DNA of 64,000 bases. Origin: Armatimonadota bacterium. GTDB taxonomy: Bacteria > Armatimonadota > Chthonomonadetes > Chthonomonadales > Chthonomonadaceae. How positions within the stretch are numbered: position 1 is the first letter of the stretch; every line of letters starts with the position of its first letter. Below are positions 12,010 to 21,349 of the stretch, piece after piece. A program made the translations under genes and the position numbers. The notes beneath the pieces are model-generated. The model saw nothing but the letters and a program-made list of their open reading frames with translations, was not told the origin of the DNA and ran no database searches. Location: NCBI GenBank assembly GCA_028871815.1, contig JAGWMJ010000002.1, positions 310,001 to 374,000 of the forward strand, given 5' to 3'.

Positions 12010-12038
12010 TTGATTTCGGTGCACGTACTTGGTATAAT
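12010..12038 (+). promoter_or_regulatory. Sigma-70 promoter for the MpsC/DUF2294 gene
   Basis: TTGATT at 12010-12015 and a perfect TATAAT at 12033-12038, separated by 17 bp. Transcription should start near 12045, giving an mRNA leader of about 127 bases. Confidence 0.75.
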
Positions 12039-12044
12039 TAGCGA

Positions 12045-12171
12045 ACAAGCTTCTGGTTGACGAGAGCAAGGGGCCGCCCCGCGGTCCGGTGCATTTGTAG
12101 GCCAGCATCCTGCGGAACCGCGCGAGCGCGTTCGGCATCGATGCTGGCTTATATGCGTTTGAGGCGCAAGA
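12045..12171 (+). ncRNA. Structured 5' leader of the MpsC/DUF2294 gene
   Basis: The leader contains a 9-bp stem, GCCAGCATC (12101-12109) with GATGCTGGC (12140-12148). It encloses a second GC-rich stem around CGCGAGCG. Single-stranded GGGGCCGCCCC-type segments lie upstream. The ribosome site (GAGGCGCAAGA) begins just after the structure, so the fold could affect initiation. No known riboswitch class was recognised. Confidence 0.35.
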
Positions 12172-12540
12172 ATGAACCGCCAGACCAAGGGCAGCATCGA
12201 GGCAGAGGTCGGCAATGCCGTGGTGAAGTTCCAGCGTGAGCAGCAGGGCCGCGGTCCCGCGCAGGTTGAGGTGCATCTGCATCGTGATCTGCTGCTGGTG
12301 CGCTGCAGCGGCGTCTTCACAGCCACGGAGACACGCCTTGCATCAACGCCGGAGGGAAAAAAGCTGATACGCAGCGCGAGACACGAGCTCCGCGTGATCA
12401 GTCGCGCTGAGATCGAGGCAGAGATCGCCGGCATTGTGGGCTGCCCGGTGCTTCGCAGTTACGGTGAGATCGATACGGATGTGGCCGAACTCATCGAGGT
12501 CTATGTGCTCGATGAGGATGTGGAGAAGCGCCTGGCTTAG
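12172..12540 (+). CDS. DUF2294 / MpsC family protein
   Basis: A 122-residue soluble protein matching the DUF2294 (Na+-translocating membrane-potential system MpsC) family. It has the opening KGSIEAEVGNAVVKFQREQQGRGP, the segment VEVHLHRDLLLVRCSGVFTATE, and the helix EGKKLIRSARHELR. The length is normal for the family. In staphylococci, MpsC-type proteins are linked to a cation/bicarbonate system, but no enzymatic role is proven. It lies just upstream of the kdp operon with its own promoter, which fits a role in cation homeostasis (inference). Confidence 0.75.
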   Translation: MNRQTKGSIEAEVGNAVVKFQREQQGRGPAQVEVHLHRDLLLVRCSGVFTATETRLASTPEGKKLIRSARHELRVISRAEIEAEIAGIVGCPVLRSYGEIDTDVAELIEVYVLDEDVEKRLA

Positions 12541-12555
12541 GTCGGCAGAGCGGGA

Positions 12556-12702
12556 GCAACACGTTATCGGGGTGTGAACCGACGGGATAGAGGTTGCCAT
12601 GCAGAGGGGCCGACGCAAGTCGGCCAGTCTGCAGGGAGGCCGCACGGTTTGGGGCCGCGCCGGGTAAGGAACCCGGCGCAGCGCCGAATCATGCGGCCTT
12701 TT
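12556..12702 (+). ncRNA. Structured RNA leader upstream of kdp (riboswitch candidate)
   Basis: Four nested or adjacent helices are visible in order. GCAAC (12556-12560) pairs with GTTGC (12593-12597). GCAGA (12601-12605) pairs with TCTGC (12628-12632), extended through a GG/AG internal loop by GGCCGAC/GTCGGCC capped with a GCAA tetraloop (12608-12625). AGGCCGCA (12637-12644) pairs with TGCGGCCT (12692-12699). Inside that, CGCCGGGT/ACCCGGCG has an AAGGA loop (12658-12678). A short T-run follows at 12699-12702. The block ends 42 bases before the first kdp-cluster ORF. It lacks the GCTAAC-type and GGGTGAAT-type conserved segments of the c-di-AMP (ydaO) switch, so the class is unknown. Confidence 0.5.
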
Positions 12703-12744
12703 GTCGTTTGCCGGGCGCCGCGGCCCTGGCTGAGGAGGCATGTG

Positions 12745-12828
12745 ATGGCCGATTTGCTCTGCATTCTTCTAACACTACTCTTCTTTGCGATCTGCGTCGC
12801 CTACGTGGGCGCGTGCAACCGGCTGTAA
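12745..12828 (+). CDS. 27-residue membrane peptide preceding kdpF
   Basis: A short ORF with a strong ribosome site (GAGGAGG, 7 bases before the ATG) encodes a single hydrophobic helix (LLCILLTLLFFAICVAYVGA) ending CNRL. Its stop is 10 bp before kdpF. Very short ORFs ending in a YVxxCxRL-like tail occur ahead of kdpF in other bacteria, from memory and not checked. It is probably an accessory peptide of the Kdp complex, but no function is established. Confidence 0.6.
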   Translation: MADLLCILLTLLFFAICVAYVGACNRL

Positions 12829-12838
12829 GGAGTTCGCT

Positions 12839-12928
12839 GTGGACCTTGAGCTGATATCGGCGGCGATCGCCGCGCTGCTGCTGATGATCTGGCTGGTCTA
12901 TGCGCTGCTCCGTCCGGAACGCTTTTAG
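12839..12928 (+). CDS. kdpF: KdpF, small stabilising subunit of the K+-transporting ATPase
   Basis: A 29-residue peptide starting at GTG after AAGGAG. It is a single membrane helix (ISAAIAALLLMIWLVYALL) ending in the KdpF hallmark RPERF. KdpF packs against KdpA and stabilises the KdpFABC complex in the inner membrane. It lies 12 bp before kdpA in the usual kdpFABC order. Confidence 0.9.
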   Translation: MDLELISAAIAALLLMIWLVYALLRPERF

Positions 12929-12940
12929 GGGGACCCCGGA

Positions 12941-14803
12941 ATGACCGTGAATGCCGTTTTTCAAATCGTCCTGTTTCTGGCCGTGGTGCTGCTCTGCGCG
13001 CGCCCAATGGGCAGTTACATGGCCCGCGCCTGCTCCGGTGAACGAACCCTCCTTTCACCGCTGCTCGGTCGGTTTGAACAGGTTGTCTATCGCGCATGCG
13101 GCGTCGATCCCAACCACGACATGGTCTGGCACGAGTACGCGTTCGCACTCCTGGCCTTCAGCGCAGTTGGCATGATTCTGACCTATGTGATGCTTCGCCT
13201 GCAGGGTTTGCTGCCGTTCAATCCGCAGCGCCTTGGTGCCGCGCAAATGCCGCCGGACCTTGCCTTCAACACAGCCGCATCGTTTACCACTAATACAAAC
13301 TGGCAGGCGTATGTTCCGGAGACATCCGTCTCACAATTCTCCAACATGGCCGGACTGGCTGTGCATAACTGGACCTCGGCCGCCTCAGGCGTGGCTGTGG
13401 CCCTGGCGCTCATTCGTGGCATCTGCCGCCGTCGCGCGCAAACTGCAAATGGTGTGCCCGAAACCTCGGCTCCAGGCAGCTCAACGGCATCGGCCGCCGG
13501 CGGGATCGGAAACTTCTGGGCCGATATTGTGCGCGTGTCAATCTACGTGCTTCTGCCGACATGTGCCGTCTACGCTTTCGTATTGGTGTGGCAGGGTGTA
13601 CCGCAAAACCTGTCTCCCTACACGCAGGCAACCACGCTGCAGGGCGCGCGCCAGGTGATCGCGCAAGGGCCGGTGGCGTCGCAGGAAGCCATCAAAATGC
13701 TGGGCACCAATGGCGGCGGATTCTTCAACGCCAACAGCTCGCACCCGTACGAAAACCCAACACCCCTGACGAACGCCCTCCAGTTGGTCAGCATTTTCCT
13801 GATTCCGGCCGGTCTGCCGCTCACGTTCGGCAAAATGGCAGGTTCGCTCCGGCAGGGTTGGGCGATCCTGGCGGCCATGTCGGTACTGTTCCTGATAGGC
13901 GCTTTTGCCTGCTGCGCCGCCGAGCAGTCCGGCAATCCGAATCTGGCGAAACTTGGCGTGATGACGCGGGCCTCCGGCGCGCAGCCGGGAGGAAACATGG
14001 AGGGCAAGGAGACGCGATTTGGCATAACCGGTTCGGCCCTCTTCGCGGTTGTAACCACAGATGCCAGTTGTGGCGCGGTGAATGCCATGCACGACAGCTT
14101 CACGCCGCTCGGCGGTCTTGTGCTACTCGCCAACATCCTCTCCGGCGAGGTGATCTTCGGCGGCGTTGGCGCCGGCCTCTACGGCATGCTCATGTTTGCC
14201 ATCCTGGCTGTGTTTATCGGCGGCCTGATGGTGGGCCGCACGCCCGAGTACATCGGCAAGAAGATCGAGCAGTTCGAGGTCAAGATGGCTATGCTGGCCG
14301 TCCTGGTTCCGGCCGCGTCGATTCTGGGGTTTACAGCCATCTCGGCAAACCTCAAACTTCCGGCGGCGTCCGGCCGTGCTCCTGCCTCGTGGAACCGCGC
14401 GGATGGCGGCGGTGCGCGTCTGGGAGCGACCTGGAACAATGCTGCCAACGCCGGGCCGCACGGCTTTACCGAAATCCTGTACGCATACGCCTCTGCCACG
14501 GGCAACAATGGCTCCGCCTTTGCCGGCCTTACGGCGAACACGCCCTGGTACAACGGCACCATCGCGCTGGCCGCGCTGATCGGCAGGTTCCTGATGATCA
14601 TTCCGCTGCTTGCGATCGCAGGCAGCCTGGCTCGCAAAACGCGGGTGCCCGCAACCGCAGGAACATTTCCAACCGACAGCCTGACATTTGTGGCGCTGTT
14701 GGTTGGCGTGGTGGTGCTCGTCGGAGCATTGACGTTTTTCCCCGCCGTGGCGCTTGGCCCGATCGTTGAGCATCTCCAGATGACCGGCGGACGACTGTGG
14801 TAG
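12941..14803 (+). CDS. kdpA: Potassium-transporting ATPase subunit A
   Basis: A 620-residue channel-like subunit that binds and conducts K+ into the KdpFABC pump. It has the expected repeated pore architecture with about ten membrane spans. Recognisable selectivity or signature segments are [33 protein letters not shown] and [20 protein letters not shown], plus the conserved [35 protein letters not shown] region near the middle. The length is slightly above the E. coli protein (557), with a longer loop near residues 160-185. The ribosome site is AGGGGG. Its stop abuts or overlaps the kdpB start. Confidence 0.97.
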   Translation: MTVNAVFQIVLFLAVVLLCARPMGSYMARACSGERTLLSPLLGRFEQVVYRACGVDPNHDMVWHEYAFALLAFSAVGMILTYVMLRLQGLLPFNPQRLGAAQMPPDLAFNTAASFTTNTNWQAYVPETSVSQFSNMAGLAVHNWTSAASGVAVALALIRGICRRRAQTANGVPETSAPGSSTASAAGGIGNFWADIVRVSIYVLLPTCAVYAFVLVWQGVPQNLSPYTQATTLQGARQVIAQGPVASQEAIKMLGTNGGGFFNANSSHPYENPTPLTNALQLVSIFLIPAGLPLTFGKMAGSLRQGWAILAAMSVLFLIGAFACCAAEQSGNPNLAKLGVMTRASGAQPGGNMEGKETRFGITGSALFAVVTTDASCGAVNAMHDSFTPLGGLVLLANILSGEVIFGGVGAGLYGMLMFAILAVFIGGLMVGRTPEYIGKKIEQFEVKMAMLAVLVPAASILGFTAISANLKLPAASGRAPASWNRADGGGARLGATWNNAANAGPHGFTEILYAYASATGNNGSAFAGLTANTPWYNGTIALAALIGRFLMIIPLLAIAGSLARKTRVPATAGTFPTDSLTFVALLVGVVVLVGALTFFPAVALGPIVEHLQMTGGRLW

Positions 14804-14823
14804 GGAAGCGAAGGGAGACGGAA

Positions 14824-16950
14824 TTGCCCGCAGCTGAACCAGGTATTCCGGAGCGGATTGAGCAGCCCGGCCAGGGCATTCCGCCACGGCCGCACCACGC
14901 GCCGCGATCTCTGCTCGATCCCGAAATCGTTCGGCGCGCCGTTGGCGACGCCATACGTAAGCTCGATCCCCGTGCCGTGGCCAAAAACCCGGTAATGATG
15001 GTTGTAGAGGTCGGGAGCGCACTGACAGCCTCGTACTGGCTGTACGACCTGTTCAGCAGGAATCCGGACGCCCTGTTCACCGGTCAGATTACGTTGTGGC
15101 TCTGGTTCACGGTTCTCTTCGCCAACTTTGCTGAGGCGATGGCGGAGGGACGCGGAAAGGCACAGGCCGACTCTTTGCGCCGGACCCGTACCGAAACGAC
15201 GGCCCGCAAACTGGTGAACGGAAGCGAACTCGCAGCCCCGGCCAGCGACCTGCGCAAGGGAGACCTGGTGGTGTGCGAGGCGGGCGACGTGATACCCGGT
15301 GACGGCGAAGTTGTTGAAGGCATCGCCAGCGTAGACGAGTCGGCTATCACCGGTGAGTCGGCGCCGGTGATTCGCGAGAGCGGAGGCGACCGCAGCGCCG
15401 TAACCGGAGGCACGCGGGTGCTCTCAGATCGCATCGTCATCAAAATCACCTCCAACCCGGGCAGCACGTTCATCGACAGGATGATTGCGCTGGTCGAGGG
15501 CGCCAGCCGGCAGAAAACACCCAACGAGATAGCGCTCTCCATCCTGCTCGCCGGACTGACGATCGTCTTCATGCTGGCGGTGATCACCCTGCTGCCGTTT
15601 GCTGAGTACAGCGTCCGCGCCGCCCGGGCCGGTACGGCGCCGTCCGTTACCGTGCTGGTCGCGCTGTTGGTTTGTCTCATCCCCACCACCATCGGCGGCC
15701 TGTTGTCGGCGATCGGTATCGCGGGCATGGACCGCGTGATGCAGCACAACGTCCTGGCCACTTCCGGCAAGGCTGTGGAAGCAGCCGGCGACGTCACGAC
15801 GCTGCTGCTGGATAAGACCGGAACCATCACTCTCGGTAACCGGCAGGCCGTGGCATTGATCCCACTTGCAGGAGTGGACGAGGCGGAGTTGGCGGACGCT
15901 GCGCAGCTCGCATCGCTAGCCGATGAGACGCCGGAAGGGCGCAGCATTGTGGTGCTGGCAAAGGAGCAGTACGGCCTCCGGGAGCGCGAACTCAGCGACG
16001 ACGTGGAGTTTGTACGGTTTACAGCCCAAACCAGGATGAGCGGTGTGAATATCGGCGGCCACCGCGTACGAAAGGGCGCGGCCGCCAGTATCAAGGCCTT
16101 CGCAGGAGAACCTGCGTCCGACCTACCGACCGAACTGGATGCCATCGCAAACCGCATTTCGCAAATGGGCGGCACACCGCTTGCCGTCGCGCGCGACCAG
16201 CGCATCCTGGGAGTGATCCACCTCAAGGATGTTGTGAAAGGCGGCATGCGGGAACGCTTTGCCGCGCTGCGACGAATGGGCATCAAAACCGTGATGATCA
16301 CCGGCGACAATCCGCTGACTGCCCAGGCAATTGCGGACGAAGCCGGAGTGGACGATTTTCTGGCTGAGGCAACGCCGGAACAGAAGATGGCGCTGATACG
16401 GCGCGAGCAGGCTGGTGGCAAGCTGGTCGCGATGACCGGTGACGGGACCAACGACGCACCGGCGCTGGCGCAGGCGGACGTCGGGGTCGCGATGAACACC
16501 GGAACCCAAGCTGCGCGGGAAGCCGGAAACATGGTCGATCTCGACAGTAACCCAACCAAGCTGATTGAAGTGGTGGAGATCGGAAAGCAGCTGCTGATCA
16601 CGCGCGGCGCGCTCACTACATTCAGCATAGCGAATGATGTGAGCAAATACTTCGCCATCATTCCGGCCATGTTCGCCAGAACGTGGCCCGCGCTTGCGGC
16701 TCTCAGCTTCCTGAAGCTTTCCAACCCACAATCGACGCCGGAGTCCGCCATACTTGCGTGCGTCATCTTCAATGCGGTCATTATCATCGCGCTCATTCCG
16801 ATGGCGCTGCGCGGCGTTGCGTACCGGCCAATGAGCGCTGCAGCGGTTCTGCGCCGAAACATGCTCAAGTTCGGCCTCGCCGGCATACTCCTGCCGTTTC
16901 CCTGCATCATGGCGTTGGACTGGCTGCTGACCCACCTCCGCCTGGCCTAG
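14824..16950 (+). CDS. kdpB: Potassium-transporting P-type ATPase subunit B
   Basis: The catalytic P-type ATPase subunit (708 residues from this start). It carries the actuator TGES loop, the phosphorylation motif DKTGT with D330 as the phospho-acceptor, the nucleotide-binding KGAA segment, and the hinge [20 protein letters not shown]. Membrane spans lie on both sides of the catalytic domains. I prefer the TTG at 14824 because AGGGAG sits about 6 bases upstream. A GTG at 14797, overlapping the kdpA stop, would add nine residues but has no clear ribosome site. The residues before about 40 are not conserved. Confidence 0.96.
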   Translation: MPAAEPGIPERIEQPGQGIPPRPHHAPRSLLDPEIVRRAVGDAIRKLDPRAVAKNPVMMVVEVGSALTASYWLYDLFSRNPDALFTGQITLWLWFTVLFANFAEAMAEGRGKAQADSLRRTRTETTARKLVNGSELAAPASDLRKGDLVVCEAGDVIPGDGEVVEGIASVDESAITGESAPVIRESGGDRSAVTGGTRVLSDRIVIKITSNPGSTFIDRMIALVEGASRQKTPNEIALSILLAGLTIVFMLAVITLLPFAEYSVRAARAGTAPSVTVLVALLVCLIPTTIGGLLSAIGIAGMDRVMQHNVLATSGKAVEAAGDVTTLLLDKTGTITLGNRQAVALIPLAGVDEAELADAAQLASLADETPEGRSIVVLAKEQYGLRERELSDDVEFVRFTAQTRMSGVNIGGHRVRKGAAASIKAFAGEPASDLPTELDAIANRISQMGGTPLAVARDQRILGVIHLKDVVKGGMRERFAALRRMGIKTVMITGDNPLTAQAIADEAGVDDFLAEATPEQKMALIRREQAGGKLVAMTGDGTNDAPALAQADVGVAMNTGTQAAREAGNMVDLDSNPTKLIEVVEIGKQLLITRGALTTFSIANDVSKYFAIIPAMFARTWPALAALSFLKLSNPQSTPESAILACVIFNAVIIIALIPMALRGVAYRPMSAAAVLRRNMLKFGLAGILLPFPCIMALDWLLTHLRLA

Positions 16951-16991
16951 CGCCTTCGGCCGAGTGTCCCAACTGCGAGAGGAGACCCAAA

Positions 16992-17615
16992 ATGCTCAAA
17001 CAGATCCGACCAGCCGTTATGTCGGTGGTGCTCTTCACCGTTTTCGCGGGCCTGCTCTTTCCGCTGGCGATCACGCTCGCAGCGCAGGCGCTCTTTCGGT
17101 GGCAGGCAAACGGAAGCCTCATCCGGCGCGGCGGTACCGTCATCGGCTCGCGGCTCATCGGCCAGCAGTTCGACTTGCCAGGTTATTTCCATCCCCGGCC
17201 ATCCTCTGCCGGCGCCGGTTATGATGCCACCGACTCGGGAGGATCCAACCTTGGACCCACCAGTGCAAAGCTGATCAACGGCGTCCATTCCAGCGCGAAT
17301 CGATCGGATAGTTTTGCCGGTGTGGCCGATCTCGCGGCTGCATATCGGCGTGAAAATGGCCTCGCGCCGAACGTACCGATTCCGGCCGATGCCGTTACGC
17401 GATCGGCCAGCGGACTGGATCCCGACATCAGCCCTGCCAACGCCAACCTTCAGGCCGCGCGCGTAGCGCAGGCGCGTCGGCTGCCGCTGGGCGAGGTACG
17501 CTCGATCATCGCTGCCTGCAGCAGCGGCCGCACCCTCGGTTTTCTAGGTGAGCCGCGGGTGAATGTACTGGAGATGAATCTGCGGCTGGATCGCGCCGGC
17601 CACCGTGGCGGGTAA
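16992..17615 (+). CDS. kdpC: Potassium-transporting ATPase subunit C
   Basis: A 207-residue KdpC. One N-terminal membrane helix (about residues 9-32, VMSVVLFTVFAGLLFPLAITLAAQ) is followed by the periplasmic domain. That domain has the family motifs GSRLIGQQFDLPGYFHPRPSSAG, SGGSNLGPTS and a DAVTRSASGLDPDISPANA segment. KdpC stabilises the complex and aids K+ binding. The ATG has AGAGGAGA upstream. It is the fourth gene of the operon, 41 bp after kdpB. Confidence 0.95.
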   Translation: MLKQIRPAVMSVVLFTVFAGLLFPLAITLAAQALFRWQANGSLIRRGGTVIGSRLIGQQFDLPGYFHPRPSSAGAGYDATDSGGSNLGPTSAKLINGVHSSANRSDSFAGVADLAAAYRRENGLAPNVPIPADAVTRSASGLDPDISPANANLQAARVAQARRLPLGEVRSIIAACSSGRTLGFLGEPRVNVLEMNLRLDRAGHRGG

Positions 17616-17629
17616 ATCGGGCAAACATC

Positions 17630-19498
17630 ATGCGCAACCTCCGAACGCGGCTCCTCACCAGTCATCTCGTGCTTGTGGCCATTATGGGCGTGGTTATGAC
17701 GGGCGCGGTCGTCAACTTCTTCCGGCTCGGGAGGTCCATCGACCGCATTCTGCGCAACAACTACAAGTCGGTGGTCGCCGCGCAGGATATGAAACAGGCA
17801 CTCGAGCGGCAGGACAGCGCCGCAACCTTTCTTCTTGCAGGGCAGCCGGCGCAGGCGCGCCTGCAGTTTCAGACGTACGCTGCCCGGTTCGAAGCGGCAT
17901 ATCAGGTCGAGGCGCATAACATCACGGAGCCTGGCGAGCAGCAGATGGCCGATGACATCCAGAGGCAGTTCGCCACCTACCACCGCGAACTTGCCGCCTT
18001 TCTTTACGCGGCGCCGCCGCTGCCGGCAGTGACCGCTCGGGCCATCTACTTCTCGCGGCTTGAGCCGGGGTTTGTCCGTTTGACGCAGAGGGCACAGGAT
18101 GTACTGGATCTGAATCAAGCCGCGATTGTGCGCGCCGACGAACGGGCGAAGCGTGATGCGCGAAGCGTATCGCTTACCGCCGTAGCCGTGACGCTGGCCG
18201 CGTTCACCCTGGCGCTCTGCCTGGCAGCGGTAACGGTGCGCGCCTCGCTGGCGCCATTGCGCTCGCTGGCGCTGCAGGCCGAGGAGATCGGCGCGGGCCG
18301 GCTGAACCAGCGAATCGAACTGCAGCGGACCGATGAAATCGGCGCGCTCGCGGAGTCTTTCAACCACATGGCGGAACGGCTGCGGCAAGCCCGGAAGCTG
18401 GAAGGCGAGCGCCTGCGGCGAGCCGAGCGCATGTCGGACGCGGCGCTTGAGAGCCTGTACGACCCGGTGCTGGTTACCGATTCCGAGGCGCAGATCGTCT
18501 ACCTGAATCCCGCGGCGGAGGGCCTGTTTGGCTCAGCGGATGCGCTCAAGACCCAGGAGCCGGCCCGCGCGCTCGGCGATCCTCGGATCTCTGAGGCTAT
18601 CGCTCGTGCGATTCACCAGGAGCACGTTACGGCGGCCGAGGATGAAGCCGGATTGGTCACTTTCCGAGCCGGTGAGGCCACGCGCACGTACCGCCTCCGC
18701 GTGAGCCCAATGCGCGATGAGGAGGGGGGCATTCTGGGCGCCGCGGCCGTACTCGAGGATATCACACACCTCCGCGAACTGGATAGATTGAAGACCGAGT
18801 TCATTGCCGTGGCGTCGCACGAGCTGCGAACGCCGGTGACCAGCCTGCTGCTCTCGGTTCAGCTCATGGAGGCGGGAGCGGTCGGCCGGTTGACGCCGGA
18901 GCAGGCTGAGCTGGTGCGCGTTCAACGGGACGACGTTGAGCGCCTGGATCGGATGATGCGTGAACTGCTGGAGATGACGCGTCTTGAAGCGGGTGTGACG
19001 CCGCCACGGTTCGAGATCACGAAACCGGCAGCGCTGGTATCCGCGGCAATTGCTGCCCTGGGTGCCGAGCGAGCTGGTTGCGGCGTGCCCCTGCTGACCG
19101 CCGTGCCGGACGATCTCCCGATGGTACGAGCCGATCCCGAGCAGGCCGAGCGCGTGCTGGTGAATCTGCTTACCAATGCCCTGAGGCATACCCCGGCGAG
19201 TGGGCGCGTGGAGGTAACCGCGGTCACCCAGCCCGGCTGCGTCAGGTTTGAGGTTCGCGACACCGGCGCGGGGATACCACCGGAATACCTGGCGCGCATC
19301 TTCGAGCGGTTTGTGCAGGTTCCCGGCGCCACACGCGGTGGCACGGGCTTGGGGCTCTCCATCGCACGGATGATCGTCCGCGCGCATCACGGAGAAATCA
19401 GCGCCACCAGCACGCCTGGTGAAGGCTCGGTGTTCAGCTTCACACTGCCGGTTGCCGAGACGAAGGGAGTGAATGATGGCCCGTATACTGCTGGTTGA
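17630..19498 (+). CDS. Membrane sensor histidine kinase (HAMP-PAS-HisKA-HATPase)
   Basis: A 622-residue kinase 14 bp after kdpC. A first membrane span (about residues 9-29) is followed by an extracytoplasmic helical sensor of about 150 residues and a second span (about 182-205). Then come HAMP (about 206-258), PAS (about 270-375, DPVLVTDSEAQIVYLNPAAEGLFG), HisKA with the H-box SHELRTP (H397), and HATPase_c with N (NLLTNALRHTP) and G (DTGAGIPPEY, GGTGLGLSI) boxes. It sits where the catalytic half of KdpD would normally be encoded. It therefore probably supplies the kinase activity for kdp control through the response regulator gene that overlaps its 3' end by 23 bp. Confidence 0.92.
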   Translation: MRNLRTRLLTSHLVLVAIMGVVMTGAVVNFFRLGRSIDRILRNNYKSVVAAQDMKQALERQDSAATFLLAGQPAQARLQFQTYAARFEAAYQVEAHNITEPGEQQMADDIQRQFATYHRELAAFLYAAPPLPAVTARAIYFSRLEPGFVRLTQRAQDVLDLNQAAIVRADERAKRDARSVSLTAVAVTLAAFTLALCLAAVTVRASLAPLRSLALQAEEIGAGRLNQRIELQRTDEIGALAESFNHMAERLRQARKLEGERLRRAERMSDAALESLYDPVLVTDSEAQIVYLNPAAEGLFGSADALKTQEPARALGDPRISEAIARAIHQEHVTAAEDEAGLVTFRAGEATRTYRLRVSPMRDEEGGILGAAAVLEDITHLRELDRLKTEFIAVASHELRTPVTSLLLSVQLMEAGAVGRLTPEQAELVRVQRDDVERLDRMMRELLEMTRLEAGVTPPRFEITKPAALVSAAIAALGAERAGCGVPLLTAVPDDLPMVRADPEQAERVLVNLLTNALRHTPASGRVEVTAVTQPGCVRFEVRDTGAGIPPEYLARIFERFVQVPGATRGGTGLGLSIARMIVRAHHGEISATSTPGEGSVFSFTLPVAETKGVNDGPYTAG

Positions 19499-20204
19499 TG
19501 ACGAGACCAACATCCGGACGATGGTCCGGCTGGCCCTGATCCACGCCGGCCACATGGTAGAGACCGCGGCGGACGGAGACGAAGGTCTCAAGCGGTTTGG
19601 AGATGGTTCCGGCGTCGATCTGGTCCTCCTGGATCAGCGGATGCCGGGCATGAATGGGCTGGAGGTACTGCGCGAAATGCGGCGCCGCAATCCCGCCGCG
19701 CGCGTGATCATGGCTACGGCGTTCGGCACCATCGATCTCGCCGTGGATGCCATGAAGGCCGGAGCAACCGACTTTGTCCGCAAACCGTTCACCAACGAAA
19801 CCCTGCAGAGTGCCGTTTCGGCCGCCCTTACCAGCTCACCGCAGCCGGGCGGCGGCGGAGTGACCTTTGGCTCAACCACGATCAACGGCTTCCGTATCCA
19901 GTTCGACCCCTCCACTTCACGGCACGATACCACCGGCTACCGGCAGCAGTTTCAGGTACGCTCCCCGGATGGCGTCGATGCCGGGTGTCTGGTGGTGCTG
20001 CCGTCGTATTTGATCGAGTTGGTCAAGGCCCGTACCGATCGCGAGACGCTGCCTGGTGGCGATCGATTCTGGCAGGCGCTGTGCGAGGAGGCGTTGGCCA
20101 ACTACATCTGGCAGCATGCCGAGCCACCGGTCGGCGGCCGGCTCCGCGTGGAGGAGCTTAGCTCCGGCTTGCGGCGCTTTGTTGACGCAGTACTGGCGCC
20201 ATGA
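19476..20204 (+). CDS. Response regulator with an unrecognised output domain
   Basis: A 242-residue protein. Residues 1-120 are a standard receiver: DDE at the N-terminus, phospho-acceptor D53 in LLDQRMPGMNG, T in MATAFGT and K in RKPFTN. After a short glycine-rich linker, residues about 130-242 form an alpha/beta region (FRIQFDPST..., GCLVVLPSYLIELVKART, FWQALCEEALANYIWQHA). It is not the winged helix expected of KdpE, nor an AAA+, HTH, GGDEF or other output domain I recognise. The start used follows GGGAG at 19465-19469; an ATG one codon upstream also fits. The 5' end overlaps the kinase gene, and the stop overlaps the next gene (ATGA). Confidence 0.85.
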   Translation: MARILLVDDETNIRTMVRLALIHAGHMVETAADGDEGLKRFGDGSGVDLVLLDQRMPGMNGLEVLREMRRRNPAARVIMATAFGTIDLAVDAMKAGATDFVRKPFTNETLQSAVSAALTSSPQPGGGGVTFGSTTINGFRIQFDPSTSRHDTTGYRQQFQVRSPDGVDAGCLVVLPSYLIELVKARTDRETLPGGDRFWQALCEEALANYIWQHAEPPVGGRLRVEELSSGLRRFVDAVLAP

Positions 20205-21349
20205 ACGGGCCGTCAGGGCCAACCGGCGAAACAGACGGCGAAAAACGGTCCCCGATGGAATCCGGAGCCGGCCGCTCGCGCGGTCGCTTGAAGGTGTTTC
20301 TGGGCTTTGCGGCCGGGGTTGGCAAAACCTTTGAGATGCTGAATGAAGCCAACCGGCGGGTTCAGCGTGGACAGGACGTGGTGATCGGCTTCGTCGAGAC
20401 GCACGCCCGCGCCGGAACTGCGGCGCAGATCGGCGACCTGGAAACCGTGCCCAGGCGTCGCATAGAATACCGGGGCGCAACGTTTGAAGAAATGGATGCC
20501 TTAGCGCTGCTGCAGCGCCGTCCACAATGGGCGCTGGTAGACGAGTTGGCGCACACAAATGCACCGGGCAGCCTGCGCGAAAAGCGCTGGCAGGACGTGG
20601 GAGCGCTGCTGCAGGCGGGCATCAATGTGGCGACCACGTTGAACGTTCAACACCTGGAGAGTTTGAATGACACGGTTTTTGATATAACGGGCATCCGTGT
20701 TCGGGAAACCGTGCCCGACGACGTGGTGCGCCAGGCCACCGAGATCAAATTGGTGGACATCACCCCACGAGCGCTAATTCACCGGCTGGAGCGAGGTGAC
20801 ATCTACGCCGGCGACAGGGTGCATAACGCGCTGAATAACTGGTTCCGCGAGGGAAACCTGAACGCACTGCGCGAAATTGCGCTCCGCGAGGTTGCACACG
20901 AGGTGGATGATGAGGTGGAGGCGTGGCGACACGCCAGGAACCTCACGGAAACCTGGGCGACGCACGACCGCGTCCTGGTCTGTATCGATCCCGATCGACC
21001 CTCGCTGCGGCTGCTGCGGCGGGGCTGGAAGATCGCGCAGCGGCTGCACGGCGAGATCACGGCGGTTTTCGTTGAGCGTACCCAGCCCTCGACACGCCAG
21101 CTGGAGATACTGAAGAGCGATTTCGCTTTGGCCGACAGGCTCAACGTGCCGGTGGTGACCCTGTACGGTGATGTGGCCGCCGAAATTGTCCGTTATGCGC
21201 GAGAGCACCAGATTACGCAGGTGGTTCTCGGCCAACCCGAGCCTCAACGCTTTACACTGCGTGCACACGGAACGGTTGCCGCCAGAGTCGCACGGGACCT
21301 CCAGGGCGTGGATATTCTGCTGGTGGGGTCTGCCGAAACCGGCGCCTAA
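20201..21349 (+). CDS. kdpD: KdpD sensor half only (KdpD N-terminal domain plus Usp)
   Basis: A 382-residue protein equivalent to the cytoplasmic sensor half of KdpD. The KdpD domain covers about residues 28-235, with a Walker A-like GFAAGVGKT (35-43) and Walker B-like VDELAHTN. A universal-stress-protein domain covers about 250-375 (RVLVCIDPDRPS, ending VDILLVGS). The four membrane helices, GAF-like part and histidine kinase domain of full KdpD are absent. This is a known short form in some phyla; here it follows a separate kinase and regulator. It overlaps the response regulator by 4 bp and ends the kdp operon. Confidence 0.92.
   Translation: MNGPSGPTGETDGEKRSPMESGAGRSRGRLKVFLGFAAGVGKTFEMLNEANRRVQRGQDVVIGFVETHARAGTAAQIGDLETVPRRRIEYRGATFEEMDALALLQRRPQWALVDELAHTNAPGSLREKRWQDVGALLQAGINVATTLNVQHLESLNDTVFDITGIRVRETVPDDVVRQATEIKLVDITPRALIHRLERGDIYAGDRVHNALNNWFREGNLNALREIALREVAHEVDDEVEAWRHARNLTETWATHDRVLVCIDPDRPSLRLLRRGWKIAQRLHGEITAVFVERTQPSTRQLEILKSDFALADRLNVPVVTLYGDVAAEIVRYAREHQITQVVLGQPEPQRFTLRAHGTVAARVARDLQGVDILLVGSAETGA

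Noticed and set aside
12541-12702. c-di-AMP (ydaO-type) riboswitch for the kdp leader
   Set aside because: The helices are real but the class's GCTAAC-type and GGGTGAAT-type conserved segments are absent.
15084-16910. Long open frame antisense to kdpB
   Set aside because: It is a GC-rich antisense shadow with no ribosome site or recognisable domain; kdpB on the plus strand has all P-type motifs.
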